A stretch of DNA of 32,155 bases from Pseudoalteromonas sp. T1lg48 (GCF_002964785.1 NZ_PQCC01000009.1:1-32155); one strand, 5' to 3'; shown: positions 8,530 to 17,134, counted from the first letter of the stretch. The notes: generated from the letters alone by a model not told the origin. Numbers and translations: made by a program.

Positions 8530-8865
8530 ATGAGTGAAACCACCATGACCGACACCCAGTACCATCAGCTGGCCGATGCATTGATGTTGACCATCGAAGA
8601 GCAGATCGACGATTTAGATGCGGATTTAGACTATGAATCGGCGGCGGGGATATTAGAAATCATCTTCCCCGATCGCAGTAAGATAGTGATTAACAAGCAG
8701 GCGCCATTACACCAGGTTTGGGTTGCCACTAAATTTAACGGCCACCACTTTGAATTACATGGTGAGCAGTGGATAGATAACCGCTCCGGCGCCGAGTTCT
8801 GGCAGTTTATGTGTGACGCGGCGACTAAGCAGGCGGGTGTTGATATCCGCTGGGAGCATGATTAA
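8530..8865 (+). CDS. cyaY: Frataxin-like iron-sulfur assembly regulator CyaY
   Basis: CyaY binds iron and the IscS desulfurase and tunes Fe-S cluster assembly. The 111-aa product has the frataxin fold signatures: an acidic first helix ([15 protein letters not shown], about 18-32), [28 protein letters not shown] in the beta sheet, and the GAEFWQF motif near the C-terminus. AGGAG 10 nt upstream supports this ATG; Met6 (base 8545) aligns with the E. coli start but lacks a ribosome site. It heads a seven-gene co-directional run ending in heme synthesis genes. In E. coli cyaY neighbours cyaA; here cyaA is absent and an esterase gene begins directly at its stop codon. Confidence 0.93.
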   Translation: MSETTMTDTQYHQLADALMLTIEEQIDDLDADLDYESAAGILEIIFPDRSKIVINKQAPLHQVWVATKFNGHHFELHGEQWIDNRSGAEFWQFMCDAATKQAGVDIRWEHD

Positions 8866-9525
8866 GTGAGTCAATTCGACGGTGCCAGTTACTTTAATAG
8901 CCCGGCTCATAAAGCCACGGTGATCTGGTTACACGGTTTAGGGGATTCCGGCGATGGTTTTGCCCCCGTGGCCCCGCATTTAGCCCTGCCCGATGAGCTT
9001 GGGGTGAAATTCTTATTTCCTCACGCGCCGGTTCAAGCCGTGACCATTAACGGCGGCATGGAAATGCGCGCCTGGTACGATATTAAATCTCTTGATCTAG
9101 ATAAACGTGCCGATGCCCAAGGTGTGCAACAATCAGCGCAACGCATTAGCGCGCTAATCGATGAGCAAATCGCAGCCGGGATACCGGCGGATAAGATTAT
9201 TCTTGCAGGCTTTTCGCAAGGCGGCGTGATTGCCTTGCATCTCGCCCCTCGCTATAAGCATAAGCTAGCCGGGGTGATGGCCTTATCAACCTATATGTCT
9301 CAGCCCGAGTTATTAGCCGAGCAAGCGATACATAAAGACCTCACTATTTTTATGGCCCATGGCGAGTTTGATAACGTGGTGCCGTTGACGGCTGGCAAAC
9401 AGGCCTATCAGTGTTTACAGGAGCAAGGGATGGCGGTGTCCTGGCAAACGTATGCCATGGCGCACCAGGTCTGTGAACAAGAGCTTGAGGCTATTCGACA
9501 ATGGCTGATAGAGCGACTAAGTTAA
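8866..9525 (+). CDS. Alpha/beta-hydrolase, phospholipase/carboxylesterase family
   Basis: A 219-aa cytosolic serine esterase of the carboxylesterase/lysophospholipase (acyl-protein thioesterase-like) family. The oxyanion-hole strand is WLHGLGDSGDGF (21-32), the nucleophile elbow GFSQGG gives Ser117, and the triad is completed by Asp169 (HGEFDNVVP) and His200 (AMAHQV). The start is GTG immediately after the cyaY TAA stop, with GGGAG 9 nt upstream inside cyaY, so translation is likely coupled. Members hydrolyse short-chain acyl esters in vitro; the natural substrate is unknown. Its place between cyaY and hemC, where E. coli has cyaA, is unusual for a core gene set. Confidence 0.88.
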   Translation: MSQFDGASYFNSPAHKATVIWLHGLGDSGDGFAPVAPHLALPDELGVKFLFPHAPVQAVTINGGMEMRAWYDIKSLDLDKRADAQGVQQSAQRISALIDEQIAAGIPADKIILAGFSQGGVIALHLAPRYKHKLAGVMALSTYMSQPELLAEQAIHKDLTIFMAHGEFDNVVPLTAGKQAYQCLQEQGMAVSWQTYAMAHQVCEQELEAIRQWLIERLS

Positions 9526-9546
9526 AAGAGATCTAGGAACCAGCGC

Positions 9547-10449
9547 ATGGGACAAAAAATCGTGATTACTGCGAACATGAATAATAATACACCGCGCATT
9601 GCCCGCAAGGATGTGGTCTATCAGTGGCATTGGCATCGCATCGGCACCGCCGCAGGGGTTGGGGCTGTTGCCATTGGCGCGCTTTGGTATGCCGCTTTTA
9701 CCCCAGCCAATGCCGAGCAAAGCAGGATTATCGAGTCCGAGTTAGCCGCAAGCCAGTTAGTTGTTGCGCCAGTTGCCAGTAGTGAGGAGTTTGGTGATGA
9801 ACAGCCTATGGCTGCAGAGCCAGCGCTGGTGGAAGAGCCATTAGAGGAGCCGGTTATGGCCCCTGCATTAGCCACCGAGGTAAATCTTGAACCGCAATCG
9901 CTTAATAGCTCAGCGCAAAACGACGTTGAGCCTAATGAGATAGCAACTGCCACCGAGGTAAGTCAAGCGAACGAGGGCAAGGCTGAACCGGTCGCACCTG
10001 TCCAGGCCGAGTCCGTTCGGACCGCACCCGTTCAGGCCGAACCAACACTCGCCGCCGCCGATTTTAATGATGAAGCCAAGGTTGCCAACCTGGCCCAGGG
10101 CAGCAAAATCGATACCGATAAGGTGAGCCGAGCGGTCTTGACCACACAAGTGCAAGATCGTGAGCCGGTGAGCGCCTTAGGACGTGAAATTGCCATGGAT
10201 GACTTCGATGAACGTTTGGTGTTTTTCACCGAGTTACGAGGTTTGCAGGGGCAACAGGTAAGCCATATTTGGTATTTTGAAGAGCAGCAGGTGGCACGCG
10301 TAGAACTCGGCGTTCACACCGCGCGTTATCGCACCTTTTCATCGAAACGCATTATGCCCAGCCAAGTTGGTTTGTGGCGTGTAGAATTACGAGATAACAA
10401 TAATAAGTTATTGGCAACCAGAGAATTTCGTTTAACTGCCAAGCCTTAA
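9547..10449 (+). CDS. Single-pass membrane protein with C-terminal DUF2914 domain
   Basis: A 300-residue protein of unknown function. Residues 1-30 are cytosolic and basic; one membrane helix lies at about 33-51 (TAAGVGAVAIGALWYAAF); residues 55-190 are a low-complexity Ala/Glu/Pro/Val-rich linker, probably periplasmic, with a short repeat of APVQAE at 150 and 160; residues 193-297 are the DUF2914 domain, with the typical SRAVLTTQVQDREPV entry, then HIWYFEEQQVARVELGV and a SSKRIMPSQVGLWRVEL core ending in an REFRL strand. AGGA 7 nt upstream supports the start; Met11 is an alternative. It lies 21 bp after the esterase and 18 bp before hemC, so it belongs to the heme operon. The domain may bind a ligand in the periplasm; this is inference. 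Confidence 0.82.
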   Translation: MGQKIVITANMNNNTPRIARKDVVYQWHWHRIGTAAGVGAVAIGALWYAAFTPANAEQSRIIESELAASQLVVAPVASSEEFGDEQPMAAEPALVEEPLEEPVMAPALATEVNLEPQSLNSSAQNDVEPNEIATATEVSQANEGKAEPVAPVQAESVRTAPVQAEPTLAAADFNDEAKVANLAQGSKIDTDKVSRAVLTTQVQDREPVSALGREIAMDDFDERLVFFTELRGLQGQQVSHIWYFEEQQVARVELGVHTARYRTFSSKRIMPSQVGLWRVELRDNNNKLLATREFRLTAKP

Positions 10450-10467
10450 CTTTGAATTAGGAAATAC

Positions 10468-11409
10468 ATGACAACTGCAACTCAGCGAGTGCGAATTGCC
10501 ACTCGTAAAAGTGCCCTAGCTTTGTGGCAAGCCGAATTTGTAAAGGCTGAATTAGAGCGCCATCATGCAAATATTGAAGTCGAACTGGTAACCATGACCA
10601 CCAAGGGCGACATTATTCTCGATACTCCTTTGGCTAAAGTTGGCGGTAAGGGCTTGTTCGTCAAAGAATTAGAGCAGGCCATGCTGGAAGATCGTGCCGA
10701 TATCGCGGTGCACTCCATGAAGGATGTGCCGGTGGATTTCCCACCCGGTTTAGAGCTACACACCATCTGTGAGCGTGAAGACCCGCGTGATGCCTTTGTA
10801 TCTAACCGCTATGCCGATATCGACAGCCTACCCGAGGGGGCGGTTGTTGGTACGTCGAGCTTACGCCGTCAATGCCAACTCAAAGAGCGCCGTCCCGATC
10901 TCGATATTCGCGATCTGCGCGGAAACGTTAATACCCGTTTAGCGAAGCTGGACGACGGCCAGTACGACGCCATTATCCTTGCCGCCGCCGGCCTGATCCG
11001 CTTAGAAATGAGCGATCGCATCCGCAGTTTTATCAGTGCCGAAGAGTCGTTGCCGGCCAATGGGCAAGGTGCCGTGGGTATTGAGTGTCGCAGTGACGAT
11101 GAGCAAATTAAAGCCCTGCTGGCGCCGCTGGAGCATACGCAAACTCGTATCCGTGTTGATGCCGAGCGTGCCATGAACCGCCGTTTGCAAGGCGGGTGTC
11201 AGGTGCCTATCGGTGCGTACGCCGTGATTGAGGGGGACCAGGTGCATCTGCGTGGTCTGGTGGGCTCGTTGGATGGTAAGCAAATTTTACGGGCCGAAGC
11301 CAAGGGTCCTATTAGCGAAGCTCAGCAACTGGGTGTAAGCCTGGCCGAAGAACTCCTGGCCCAAGGGGCCGATGTTATTCTGGCCAAGGTGTACGGTGAA
11401 ATAAAATAG
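10468..11409 (+). CDS. hemC: Porphobilinogen deaminase (hydroxymethylbilane synthase)
   Basis: HemC condenses four porphobilinogens into hydroxymethylbilane on a covalently bound dipyrromethane primer. The 313-aa protein (E. coli 313) shows the N-terminal [15 protein letters not shown], catalytic Asp86 in HSMKDVP, substrate-binding arginines in [11 protein letters not shown] (128-138) and [10 protein letters not shown] (149-158), and cofactor-carrying Cys244 in [15 protein letters not shown] lies a few bases upstream of ATG. It is 18 bp after the DUF2914 gene and 15 bp before hemDX, in the usual hemC-D-X-Y order. In E. coli hemC diverges from cyaA; here no such divergent promoter exists, and hemC is internal to a longer transcript unless a promoter lies within the DUF2914 gene. 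Confidence 0.97.
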   Translation: MTTATQRVRIATRKSALALWQAEFVKAELERHHANIEVELVTMTTKGDIILDTPLAKVGGKGLFVKELEQAMLEDRADIAVHSMKDVPVDFPPGLELHTICEREDPRDAFVSNRYADIDSLPEGAVVGTSSLRRQCQLKERRPDLDIRDLRGNVNTRLAKLDDGQYDAIILAAAGLIRLEMSDRIRSFISAEESLPANGQGAVGIECRSDDEQIKALLAPLEHTQTRIRVDAERAMNRRLQGGCQVPIGAYAVIEGDQVHLRGLVGSLDGKQILRAEAKGPISEAQQLGVSLAEELLAQGADVILAKVYGEIK

Positions 11410-11424
11410 TAGTGGACGAAAGCG

Positions 11425-13305
11425 ATGGCGCATGCAATGGCACATATTGTTGTTACTCGGCCCCAGGGTAAGGGGCAAGAACTGGCGGATCTGCTAAGCG
11501 CCCAAGGGCATAAGGTCACTCAATGCCCGGTGCTAAACATAGAGTATCTCGACAGTGACGAACAACAGCTGGCGACCCTGGATGAAGCCGATATTGCCAT
11601 TTTCGTCTCTCAGGATGCGGTTACCGGCTTGTATCAGCAACGTGCCAGCTTGCCTGCTAGCTTGCAATGTGTGGCGGTGGGAGAAGCCACCGCCGAGGCG
11701 ATAGAGAGCCATTTTCAGTATCGCGCCCTGGTGCCCGAGCAGCATGACTCTGAAGGCGTACTGGCGCTGCCTCAGTTGCAGCAAGTTGACGGTAAGTCAG
11801 TGGTGCTGGTTAAGGGCCGCGGTGGACGCACCCTGATAGCCAAAACCCTCAAGCAGCGTGGTGCCTTTGTTAATCCGCTGGTGGTATACGAGCGCAGTGC
11901 GGCACAGCCAAGCAGCGATGCCTGGTTGAAGCAATGGCAGCAGGATAAGGTTGATGCCCTGGTAATAACCAGTAACAGCAGCGTCGATGCCATCTTTGCC
12001 AGCCAAGATCCGCAATTATTACAGTGGCTTAAATCGCGACATTTCTATATCGTTAGTGCTAGAACAGGGGCGCACTTAGAACAGCAGGGTGTGGCCTCGG
12101 ACCATATTAGTATTGCCGCAGGCGTGACTAACCAGGCCATCGCCGCGTGTATCGACAGTGAGCAGGAAAACAATATGAGCGAGCAGCCAGAGCAGGAACC
12201 GGCATCTTCGAATGAGCCGGCGGCCAAAGTAAATAAGCCGGATTCAAAAATGCAATCGGACGCTGCGCCGGCAGGTCAACGTCAAGGCATGAGCAAGATC
12301 GGCTTATTGGCTCTTCTGATTGCCCTTGGTGCCGGTGCTGGAACTGGTTATTTATATTGGCAACAGTATCAGCAGCAAAGCCATGCGGCTGAGCAAGAAA
12401 ATGCCGCGCTGACGCAAATGCAACAGCGAGTGCAACAATTGCAGAGCGCTAATCAGGCACTGACAGAGCAAATCAAGGCCTTAGGCAGCGCACAACAAAC
12501 CCAGCAACAGCAAAGTCAGCAATGGCAGCAAGATTTTAATGACGACATCAGTCGTCAGCTGAGTGCCAATCAACGCTCGCTGATCACCCATGTTGAGCAA
12601 AGTATTGCCGCAGCGCAAGATAATACTCAGCCACCGTTAGATATGAATGAGTTGCGCCGTTTGGTGGCCCTGGCCGATTTTAAAATTTGGTCGGAAAATA
12701 ACTACGCCGGTGCCGCTTCCGTGCTTGAACGTGCCGATGCACTGCTCGCCAGCTACCCAGGTAACGCCCAGCTAAGGCGGGCTATTCACAGCGATCTGCA
12801 AACCCTGGCCAGTATCGAGCTGGCCGACGTGCAAGCCATTGTCCTGACCTTGCATGGCTTGGGTCAGCAGGTAGATAAACTGGCTTTCAACATGGTTGAT
12901 TTGCCGGACGAACCGGTTGCAGCGGATAATCAGGAATTATCGGACAATGTTTCCGACTGGCGGGCCAATTTAGGGCGCTCCTGGGACAAGCTGGTGGATG
13001 ACTTTATCAAGGTGCGCAAACGCGAGGCGACCATAGAGCCCTTGCTGGACAACGAACAACAACGCCTGATTAAACAGCGTCTGCACTTTTACCTCGATCA
13101 GGCCGGTTTTGCCGCCACCCACCAGTATATCGACCTGTATAAACAATCGCTGCAAGGCGCAGCGGATTTAATCACTCGCTACTTTGATTTATCACAGCCG
13201 CAAACCAGCCAGTTCCTTAGTCAGCTCAAACAGCTAAGACTACAACAGCTGACGCCAGCGCAACCAGTTAAGCTGGCCACCGTCAGTGTTCTAGAGGAGT
13301 CTTAA
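11425..13305 (+). CDS. hemDX: Fused uroporphyrinogen-III synthase (HemD) and HemX membrane protein
   Basis: One open frame of 626 codons covers two genes that are separate in E. coli. Residues 1-245 are HemD, which cyclises hydroxymethylbilane with ring-D inversion: IVVTRPQGKGQELADLL start, VVLVKGRGGRTLIAKTL (126-142) and ALVITSNSSVDAIF (178-191). Residues 251-626 are HemX: an acidic cytosolic segment (251-289), one membrane helix (291-311), a Gln-rich coiled coil (315-385), and the periplasmic HemX domain. HemX is often mislabelled a uroporphyrin-III methyltransferase, but no SAM-binding motif is seen. HemX and HemY are thought to scaffold heme synthesis enzymes at the membrane. Start: ATG at 11425 has only a weak GGA; Met5 (11437) is possible. 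hemY follows after 1 bp. Confidence 0.93.
   Translation: MAHAMAHIVVTRPQGKGQELADLLSAQGHKVTQCPVLNIEYLDSDEQQLATLDEADIAIFVSQDAVTGLYQQRASLPASLQCVAVGEATAEAIESHFQYRALVPEQHDSEGVLALPQLQQVDGKSVVLVKGRGGRTLIAKTLKQRGAFVNPLVVYERSAAQPSSDAWLKQWQQDKVDALVITSNSSVDAIFASQDPQLLQWLKSRHFYIVSARTGAHLEQQGVASDHISIAAGVTNQAIAACIDSEQENNMSEQPEQEPASSNEPAAKVNKPDSKMQSDAAPAGQRQGMSKIGLLALLIALGAGAGTGYLYWQQYQQQSHAAEQENAALTQMQQRVQQLQSANQALTEQIKALGSAQQTQQQQSQQWQQDFNDDISRQLSANQRSLITHVEQSIAAAQDNTQPPLDMNELRRLVALADFKIWSENNYAGAASVLERADALLASYPGNAQLRRAIHSDLQTLASIELADVQAIVLTLHGLGQQVDKLAFNMVDLPDEPVAADNQELSDNVSDWRANLGRSWDKLVDDFIKVRKREATIEPLLDNEQQRLIKQRLHFYLDQAGFAATHQYIDLYKQSLQGAADLITRYFDLSQPQTSQFLSQLKQLRLQQLTPAQPVKLATVSVLEES
12164..12177 (+). 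promoter_or_regulatory. In-frame internal ribosome binding site and ATG for free HemX
   Basis: Within the fused reading frame, AGGAA (12164-12168) precedes ATG (12175-12177) by 6 nt. This ATG is codon 251, exactly where the HemD domain ends and HemX begins (MSEQPEQEPAS). It is a better Shine-Dalgarno than the one at the annotated hemDX start. It may yield separate HemX alongside the fusion. Confidence 0.55.
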
Positions 13306-13306
13306 C

Positions 13307-14425
13307 ATGGTGAGACTGCTTATTATCTTTGGCCTAATTGCCCTGGTTGCTGCGGTCGCTCCCTGGCTGATTGACGAAAAGGGCTATGTGCTGATTGCCT
13401 TCGGTCAGTGGACCGTCGAGGGCAGCATAGTCAGTTTTGTGATTCTCACCCTGATAACGCTATTTGGCGGTTACCTGCTATTTTGTCTGCTGCGTTACGT
13501 AGTCAACAGCTATCGTAATGTCCGCCATGGCTTTTTTGCCCGTAGCAAGGAGCGTAAACAGGCGGTGCTGGAACAGGCATTATGGGCGCTTATTAATGAT
13601 GATATGCAGCAGCTGCAACACACATTAAGCAAGGGCAGTGTCGACGAAAAATGGCGTGACTTCGCCTTGGCCATGCAAGCTAAAGCGCGTCTGCATCAGG
13701 GGGAGAGGGATTTTGCACTGAATCTTTTGGATGAGCTGTCGGATAAGAATCGCAGTGAACCGGTAAACCTCTGGCTGGCGGCCCACAGCGAAGCCGAGGT
13801 GCTGGCCACGCTCCGTAGCCAATGCGCCAGTAAAAAAGCCACGGCTCATCAATTAAAACTTTATGCCAATGTGCTGTTGAAGTTGCATAAGTTCAACGAA
13901 TTTGCCCAGTTAGCCCCGCGTTTAATTAAGGCAGAAAGCTTTGATGAAAATGAGTGGGATTGGGCCTTAAGGGCCTACTTTGACAGCGACTCGGCCACCA
14001 CCTTGCAAAAGCGTAATAGCGATCTACCTAAAGCGGTGCGCAGTGGTGGTCATACCCACTATTTGCGTGCCATGGTGCGGGTGGGTGAAACTGCCGCGGT
14101 GCAAGACGAGCTGAAAAAGCTGCTTAAGCGTAATGAGTACTCGCAGCTCCTGTCGGTTTTGAGCGACATCGAATATGGCCAGGTCGAAGAGCTGCAAAAA
14201 GCACTGCAGGCCGAGCTGAAAAAACAGCCCGACGAACCGGAAATGCTCGTATGTCTGGCTTATTTGGCGCAAAGCCAAGGCGAACACGAGCTGGCGGCAC
14301 GGATCTTTGATAAGGTCTTAGCGCAGCAACAGCGCCTGCCGCATCCACAGCGAGCCATGCAAAGCTATCGCGCCACAGGTCAAGCGGAGAAAGCCTTACT
14401 CGTTCTAGACCACAGCCAGCGCTAG
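13307..14425 (+). CDS. hemY: HemY, TPR-containing inner membrane protein of the heme operon
   Basis: A 372-aa protein (E. coli HemY 398) with two N-terminal membrane helices (about 3-22 and 40-64) and a long helical C-terminal region of tetratricopeptide-like repeats (about 90-370), ending with ELAARIFDKVLAQQQRLPHPQRAMQSYR. It is the gammaproteobacterial HemY, unrelated to the Bacillus protoporphyrinogen oxidase of the same name; its exact role in late tetrapyrrole synthesis is unresolved. AGGAG lies 9 nt upstream and overlaps the end of hemDX, whose stop is 1 bp before this ATG, so translation is coupled. A hybrid kinase gene begins 10 bp after its stop. Confidence 0.92.
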   Translation: MVRLLIIFGLIALVAAVAPWLIDEKGYVLIAFGQWTVEGSIVSFVILTLITLFGGYLLFCLLRYVVNSYRNVRHGFFARSKERKQAVLEQALWALINDDMQQLQHTLSKGSVDEKWRDFALAMQAKARLHQGERDFALNLLDELSDKNRSEPVNLWLAAHSEAEVLATLRSQCASKKATAHQLKLYANVLLKLHKFNEFAQLAPRLIKAESFDENEWDWALRAYFDSDSATTLQKRNSDLPKAVRSGGHTHYLRAMVRVGETAAVQDELKKLLKRNEYSQLLSVLSDIEYGQVEELQKALQAELKKQPDEPEMLVCLAYLAQSQGEHELAARIFDKVLAQQQRLPHPQRAMQSYRATGQAEKALLVLDHSQR

Positions 14426-14435
14426 CGAGGAGGTA

Positions 14436-17099
14436 ATGAGGAACCTGTTCAACTTAAGCCTTGTTGTTGCCCTGGGTTACTTTATTACCGGATTTTTAAG
14501 TAATGCCCTGCTATCCGTTGAGGGCTATGCCGTGGCCTCCTGGCCGCCCTCAGGCATTGCCCTAGCGGCACTGTTGATCGCTGGACGCCGAGCCTTAGTC
14601 GGTATCCTGGTCGGCGCCCTCATGACCAACTTATTGCACCTTGAGAGTATCGGGGGGATCCTCCATTGGCAGGTGGCTACCCAGGCCGCACTGGTGACAC
14701 TTGCTTCCACCTTCCAGGCGTTTTTGGGCTACTGGCTTATTACCAAGGTATTGCGCGCACCTCTGGATCTGTCTGATTTAAAACGCAGCATGGCCAGCAT
14801 CCTTGTTGGCGGTCCCTTGGTCTGTGTTATTGCCGCCTTGGTCGGTACCGAGCTGTTAATTGCTAATGGCGTAATCCCACCGTCGGGACGCTGGGAGAAT
14901 TTTCTAACTTGGTGGATAGGCGACAGTATTGGGGTGATGATTTTTACCCCCTTGCTTTTAGCGGGCTTTAACTTCGAAGTGGCGCGTCATCGTCTTCAGG
15001 TGGTGGTGCCCTCACTGATTATCTATGCGGTGATCAGCGTCACCTTCTATTTAGCAGCCAATGCCAAGAAAGAACAAAATCAGCGTTACTACAATTCACA
15101 GGCGCAGGTGATCGTCGAGCAGTTTGATGCTGTGCTTACCCGGTTACGCGCCAACACTCAAATCCTCGCCTCCTTTATGACCCACAGTCATAATGTGTCG
15201 CGGCGCGAGTTTGACGACTTTACCAGTAAACAAATGGCCTATAACCCGGAGATCAATGCTCTGGTGTGGATGCCCAGGGTATTACCAGAAAGCGTGGCGG
15301 CGCTAGAGCAGCAAGCGCGGGCAGAAGGGGTTGAGCAATATCGGGTGTTTGCCCGCTTTGCACAGCGGCACACCGGTAAAGGGCACTTTCCGGTATATTA
15401 CGGTCAGTTTTCGTCTGGCTTGCAAACCGTGTTCGGTTTAGACATCAGTGCGGAGCCATATTTTCCTCAGCTTTTGGCGCACCCGGGCAAGTTGTTTGTG
15501 ACTCCGGCATTCCAGCTCGAAAGCAGTCCTCAGGGCGATCTTGGCTTTTTGGTGGTGGCCGAGGTGTTAGATGCTGACGCTCAGATAAGTGGCTATGTAG
15601 CTGCGGTGATAAGCCTACCGCTTCTAAAGCAATCGGCACTGGCCAAGCTGGCTTTTGACGGCATAGATGTGGAAGTGGTGGATATTAGTGAGGAGCCGCC
15701 GCAGGCCATTTTAAAGCTGGCTGTGCATGATGATTTGATCATGAGCCATGAGGTGGCCACCGCCTCACGGCAATGGCGTTTGAATATATATCGTCAGGGA
15801 GGGCGGCCGTTATGGTCGGGCTATTGGTTTGCTCAGGTGGTGGGCATGCTGTTTGTCTGGTTGCTGACCACCTTTTTAATCGCCATCACCGGCAGCAATA
15901 TTCGCGTGCGTGATCAGGTAGCCAAGCAAACTAAGGTGTTACGCGAAGAAAAGGCTAAGGCAGACAGTGCCAACAGTGCTAAATCACAATTCTTGGCCAA
16001 TATGGGTCACGAAATTCGTACGCCTATCAATGGTATTAAAGGTCTGCATTATCTTGCCTTGCAGCAGGGTGATTGGCAAAAGGGCAAGCAGTATGTGGCG
16101 CAGGCCGATAACGCCCTAAGCGTGTTGCTGCGCGTGCTCAACGATCTGCTCGATTTTTCAAAGATGGAAGCGGGCAAGCTCGACTTGCATCAGGAGCCCA
16201 TAGTCATAGACGAGCTCTGCACCGAGCTAAAGCAGTTGATCAGCGTGGAGGCCAGCAATAAGAGCCTGTTGGTCGACTATGAAATTGACCCTGAGGTGGC
16301 GCCGATTTTTCACACCGATATGATCCGCCTTAAGCAGGTTTTGCTTAATCTGTTGAATAATGCTGTGAAGTTCACCCAGCACGGCGCCATTCGCTTAAAG
16401 GTAAGCGATGGCAGAGATGAACTTTGCTTTAGCGTCAGCGACACCGGCATAGGTATTCGCAAAGAAATCCAGAAGCAATTGTTTAAGCCATTTTCACAAG
16501 CCGATGGTTCGACCTCGCGACGCTTTGGTGGCACCGGGCTAGGCTTAAGTATCTGCCAAAAGCTGGTGGACTTGATGGGTGGGCGTATCGAGCTGGAAAG
16601 TGAAGAAGGCCTGGGTTCATGTTTTCGCGTCTATCTGCCGAAACAATCAAGCCTGCCGGTGCGTCAAGATAGGCCACAGGAGCGCGGCAAACAGAGCCAT
16701 ATCGACTTAACGGATGTGGCGATTTTGCTGGTGGAAGATAATCCGCTCAATCAGCAGGTGGCCAAGGCCATGCTTGAGGGCAAGGGCGCTAAACCGGACA
16801 TTGCCAATGATGGTGTTGAGGCGGTGGAAATGGTGGGCCGCAAACATTATGACCTGGTGCTTATGGATATACAGATGCCAAATATGGACGGTCTGGCGGC
16901 CACCCAGGTGATCCGCAATGAGTTACTGCTCAGTGACTTGCCAATCATTGGCCTTTCCGCCAATGCACAGGAGCGGGACCTCAAGCTGGCCCAGCATTAT
17001 GGCATGAACGACTATGTGGTGAAGCCTATTGAGGCCAATACACTCTTTAGCAGTATTGCCCGGCAACTGGCACGGCGGGTGAGTACCACACCGGACTAA
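14436..17099 (+). CDS. Hybrid sensor histidine kinase: MASE1-CHASE-HisKA-HATPase-REC
   Basis: An 887-aa inner membrane sensor kinase. Residues 1-210 form a multi-helix MASE1-type region (SWPPSGIALAALL at 36-48); 215-450 are an extracytoplasmic CHASE-like domain (NPEINALVWMPRVLPE, FGLDISAEPYFPQL); a helix at 463-485 leads to the cytosol. HisKA has the phospho-acceptor His525 (GHEIRTPINGIKG); the ATPase domain has N-box Asn641/642, G1 DTGIGI (669-674) and G2 GGTGLGL (698-704). The C-terminal receiver has Asp768, phospho-acceptor Asp811 (LVLMDIQMPNMDGL) and Lys863. No output or Hpt domain is present, so a separate Hpt/regulator is needed; none is in the window. It starts 10 bp after hemY; GAGGAGGT is very close to the ATG. 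Signal unknown; CHASE domains bind small ligands. Confidence 0.93.
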   Translation: MRNLFNLSLVVALGYFITGFLSNALLSVEGYAVASWPPSGIALAALLIAGRRALVGILVGALMTNLLHLESIGGILHWQVATQAALVTLASTFQAFLGYWLITKVLRAPLDLSDLKRSMASILVGGPLVCVIAALVGTELLIANGVIPPSGRWENFLTWWIGDSIGVMIFTPLLLAGFNFEVARHRLQVVVPSLIIYAVISVTFYLAANAKKEQNQRYYNSQAQVIVEQFDAVLTRLRANTQILASFMTHSHNVSRREFDDFTSKQMAYNPEINALVWMPRVLPESVAALEQQARAEGVEQYRVFARFAQRHTGKGHFPVYYGQFSSGLQTVFGLDISAEPYFPQLLAHPGKLFVTPAFQLESSPQGDLGFLVVAEVLDADAQISGYVAAVISLPLLKQSALAKLAFDGIDVEVVDISEEPPQAILKLAVHDDLIMSHEVATASRQWRLNIYRQGGRPLWSGYWFAQVVGMLFVWLLTTFLIAITGSNIRVRDQVAKQTKVLREEKAKADSANSAKSQFLANMGHEIRTPINGIKGLHYLALQQGDWQKGKQYVAQADNALSVLLRVLNDLLDFSKMEAGKLDLHQEPIVIDELCTELKQLISVEASNKSLLVDYEIDPEVAPIFHTDMIRLKQVLLNLLNNAVKFTQHGAIRLKVSDGRDELCFSVSDTGIGIRKEIQKQLFKPFSQADGSTSRRFGGTGLGLSICQKLVDLMGGRIELESEEGLGSCFRVYLPKQSSLPVRQDRPQERGKQSHIDLTDVAILLVEDNPLNQQVAKAMLEGKGAKPDIANDGVEAVEMVGRKHYDLVLMDIQMPNMDGLAATQVIRNELLLSDLPIIGLSANAQERDLKLAQHYGMNDYVVKPIEANTLFSSIARQLARRVSTTPD

Positions 17100-17100
17100 C

Positions 17101-17128
17101 TTGAATTTATTGCGCAAGTGCGTATGAT
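17101..17128 (+). promoter_or_regulatory. Probable sigma-70 promoter of add
   Basis: TTGAAT (17101-17106), a 16-bp spacer, TATGAT (17123-17128): 4/6 and 5/6 matches to consensus. Transcription would start near 17135, leaving about 28 nt before the add ATG. It begins 2 bp after the kinase stop codon, separating add from the heme operon. Confidence 0.6.
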
Positions 17129-17134
17129 GCGCAC
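17118..17134. repeat. Inverted repeat over the add -10 element, possible operator
   Basis: GTGCG (17118-17122) and CGCAC (17130-17134) flank a 7-bp centre holding the -10 TATGAT. Immediately left is the 8-bp palindrome TTGCGCAA (17110-17117). Together they cover the spacer and -10, a repressor-like position. I do not recognise the binding protein, and the arms are short enough to be chance. Confidence 0.35.

Noticed and set aside
12175..13305. HemX part as uroporphyrin-III C-methyltransferase
   Set aside because: A common legacy label; the segment has a membrane helix and coiled coil and no SAM-binding or SUMT motifs.
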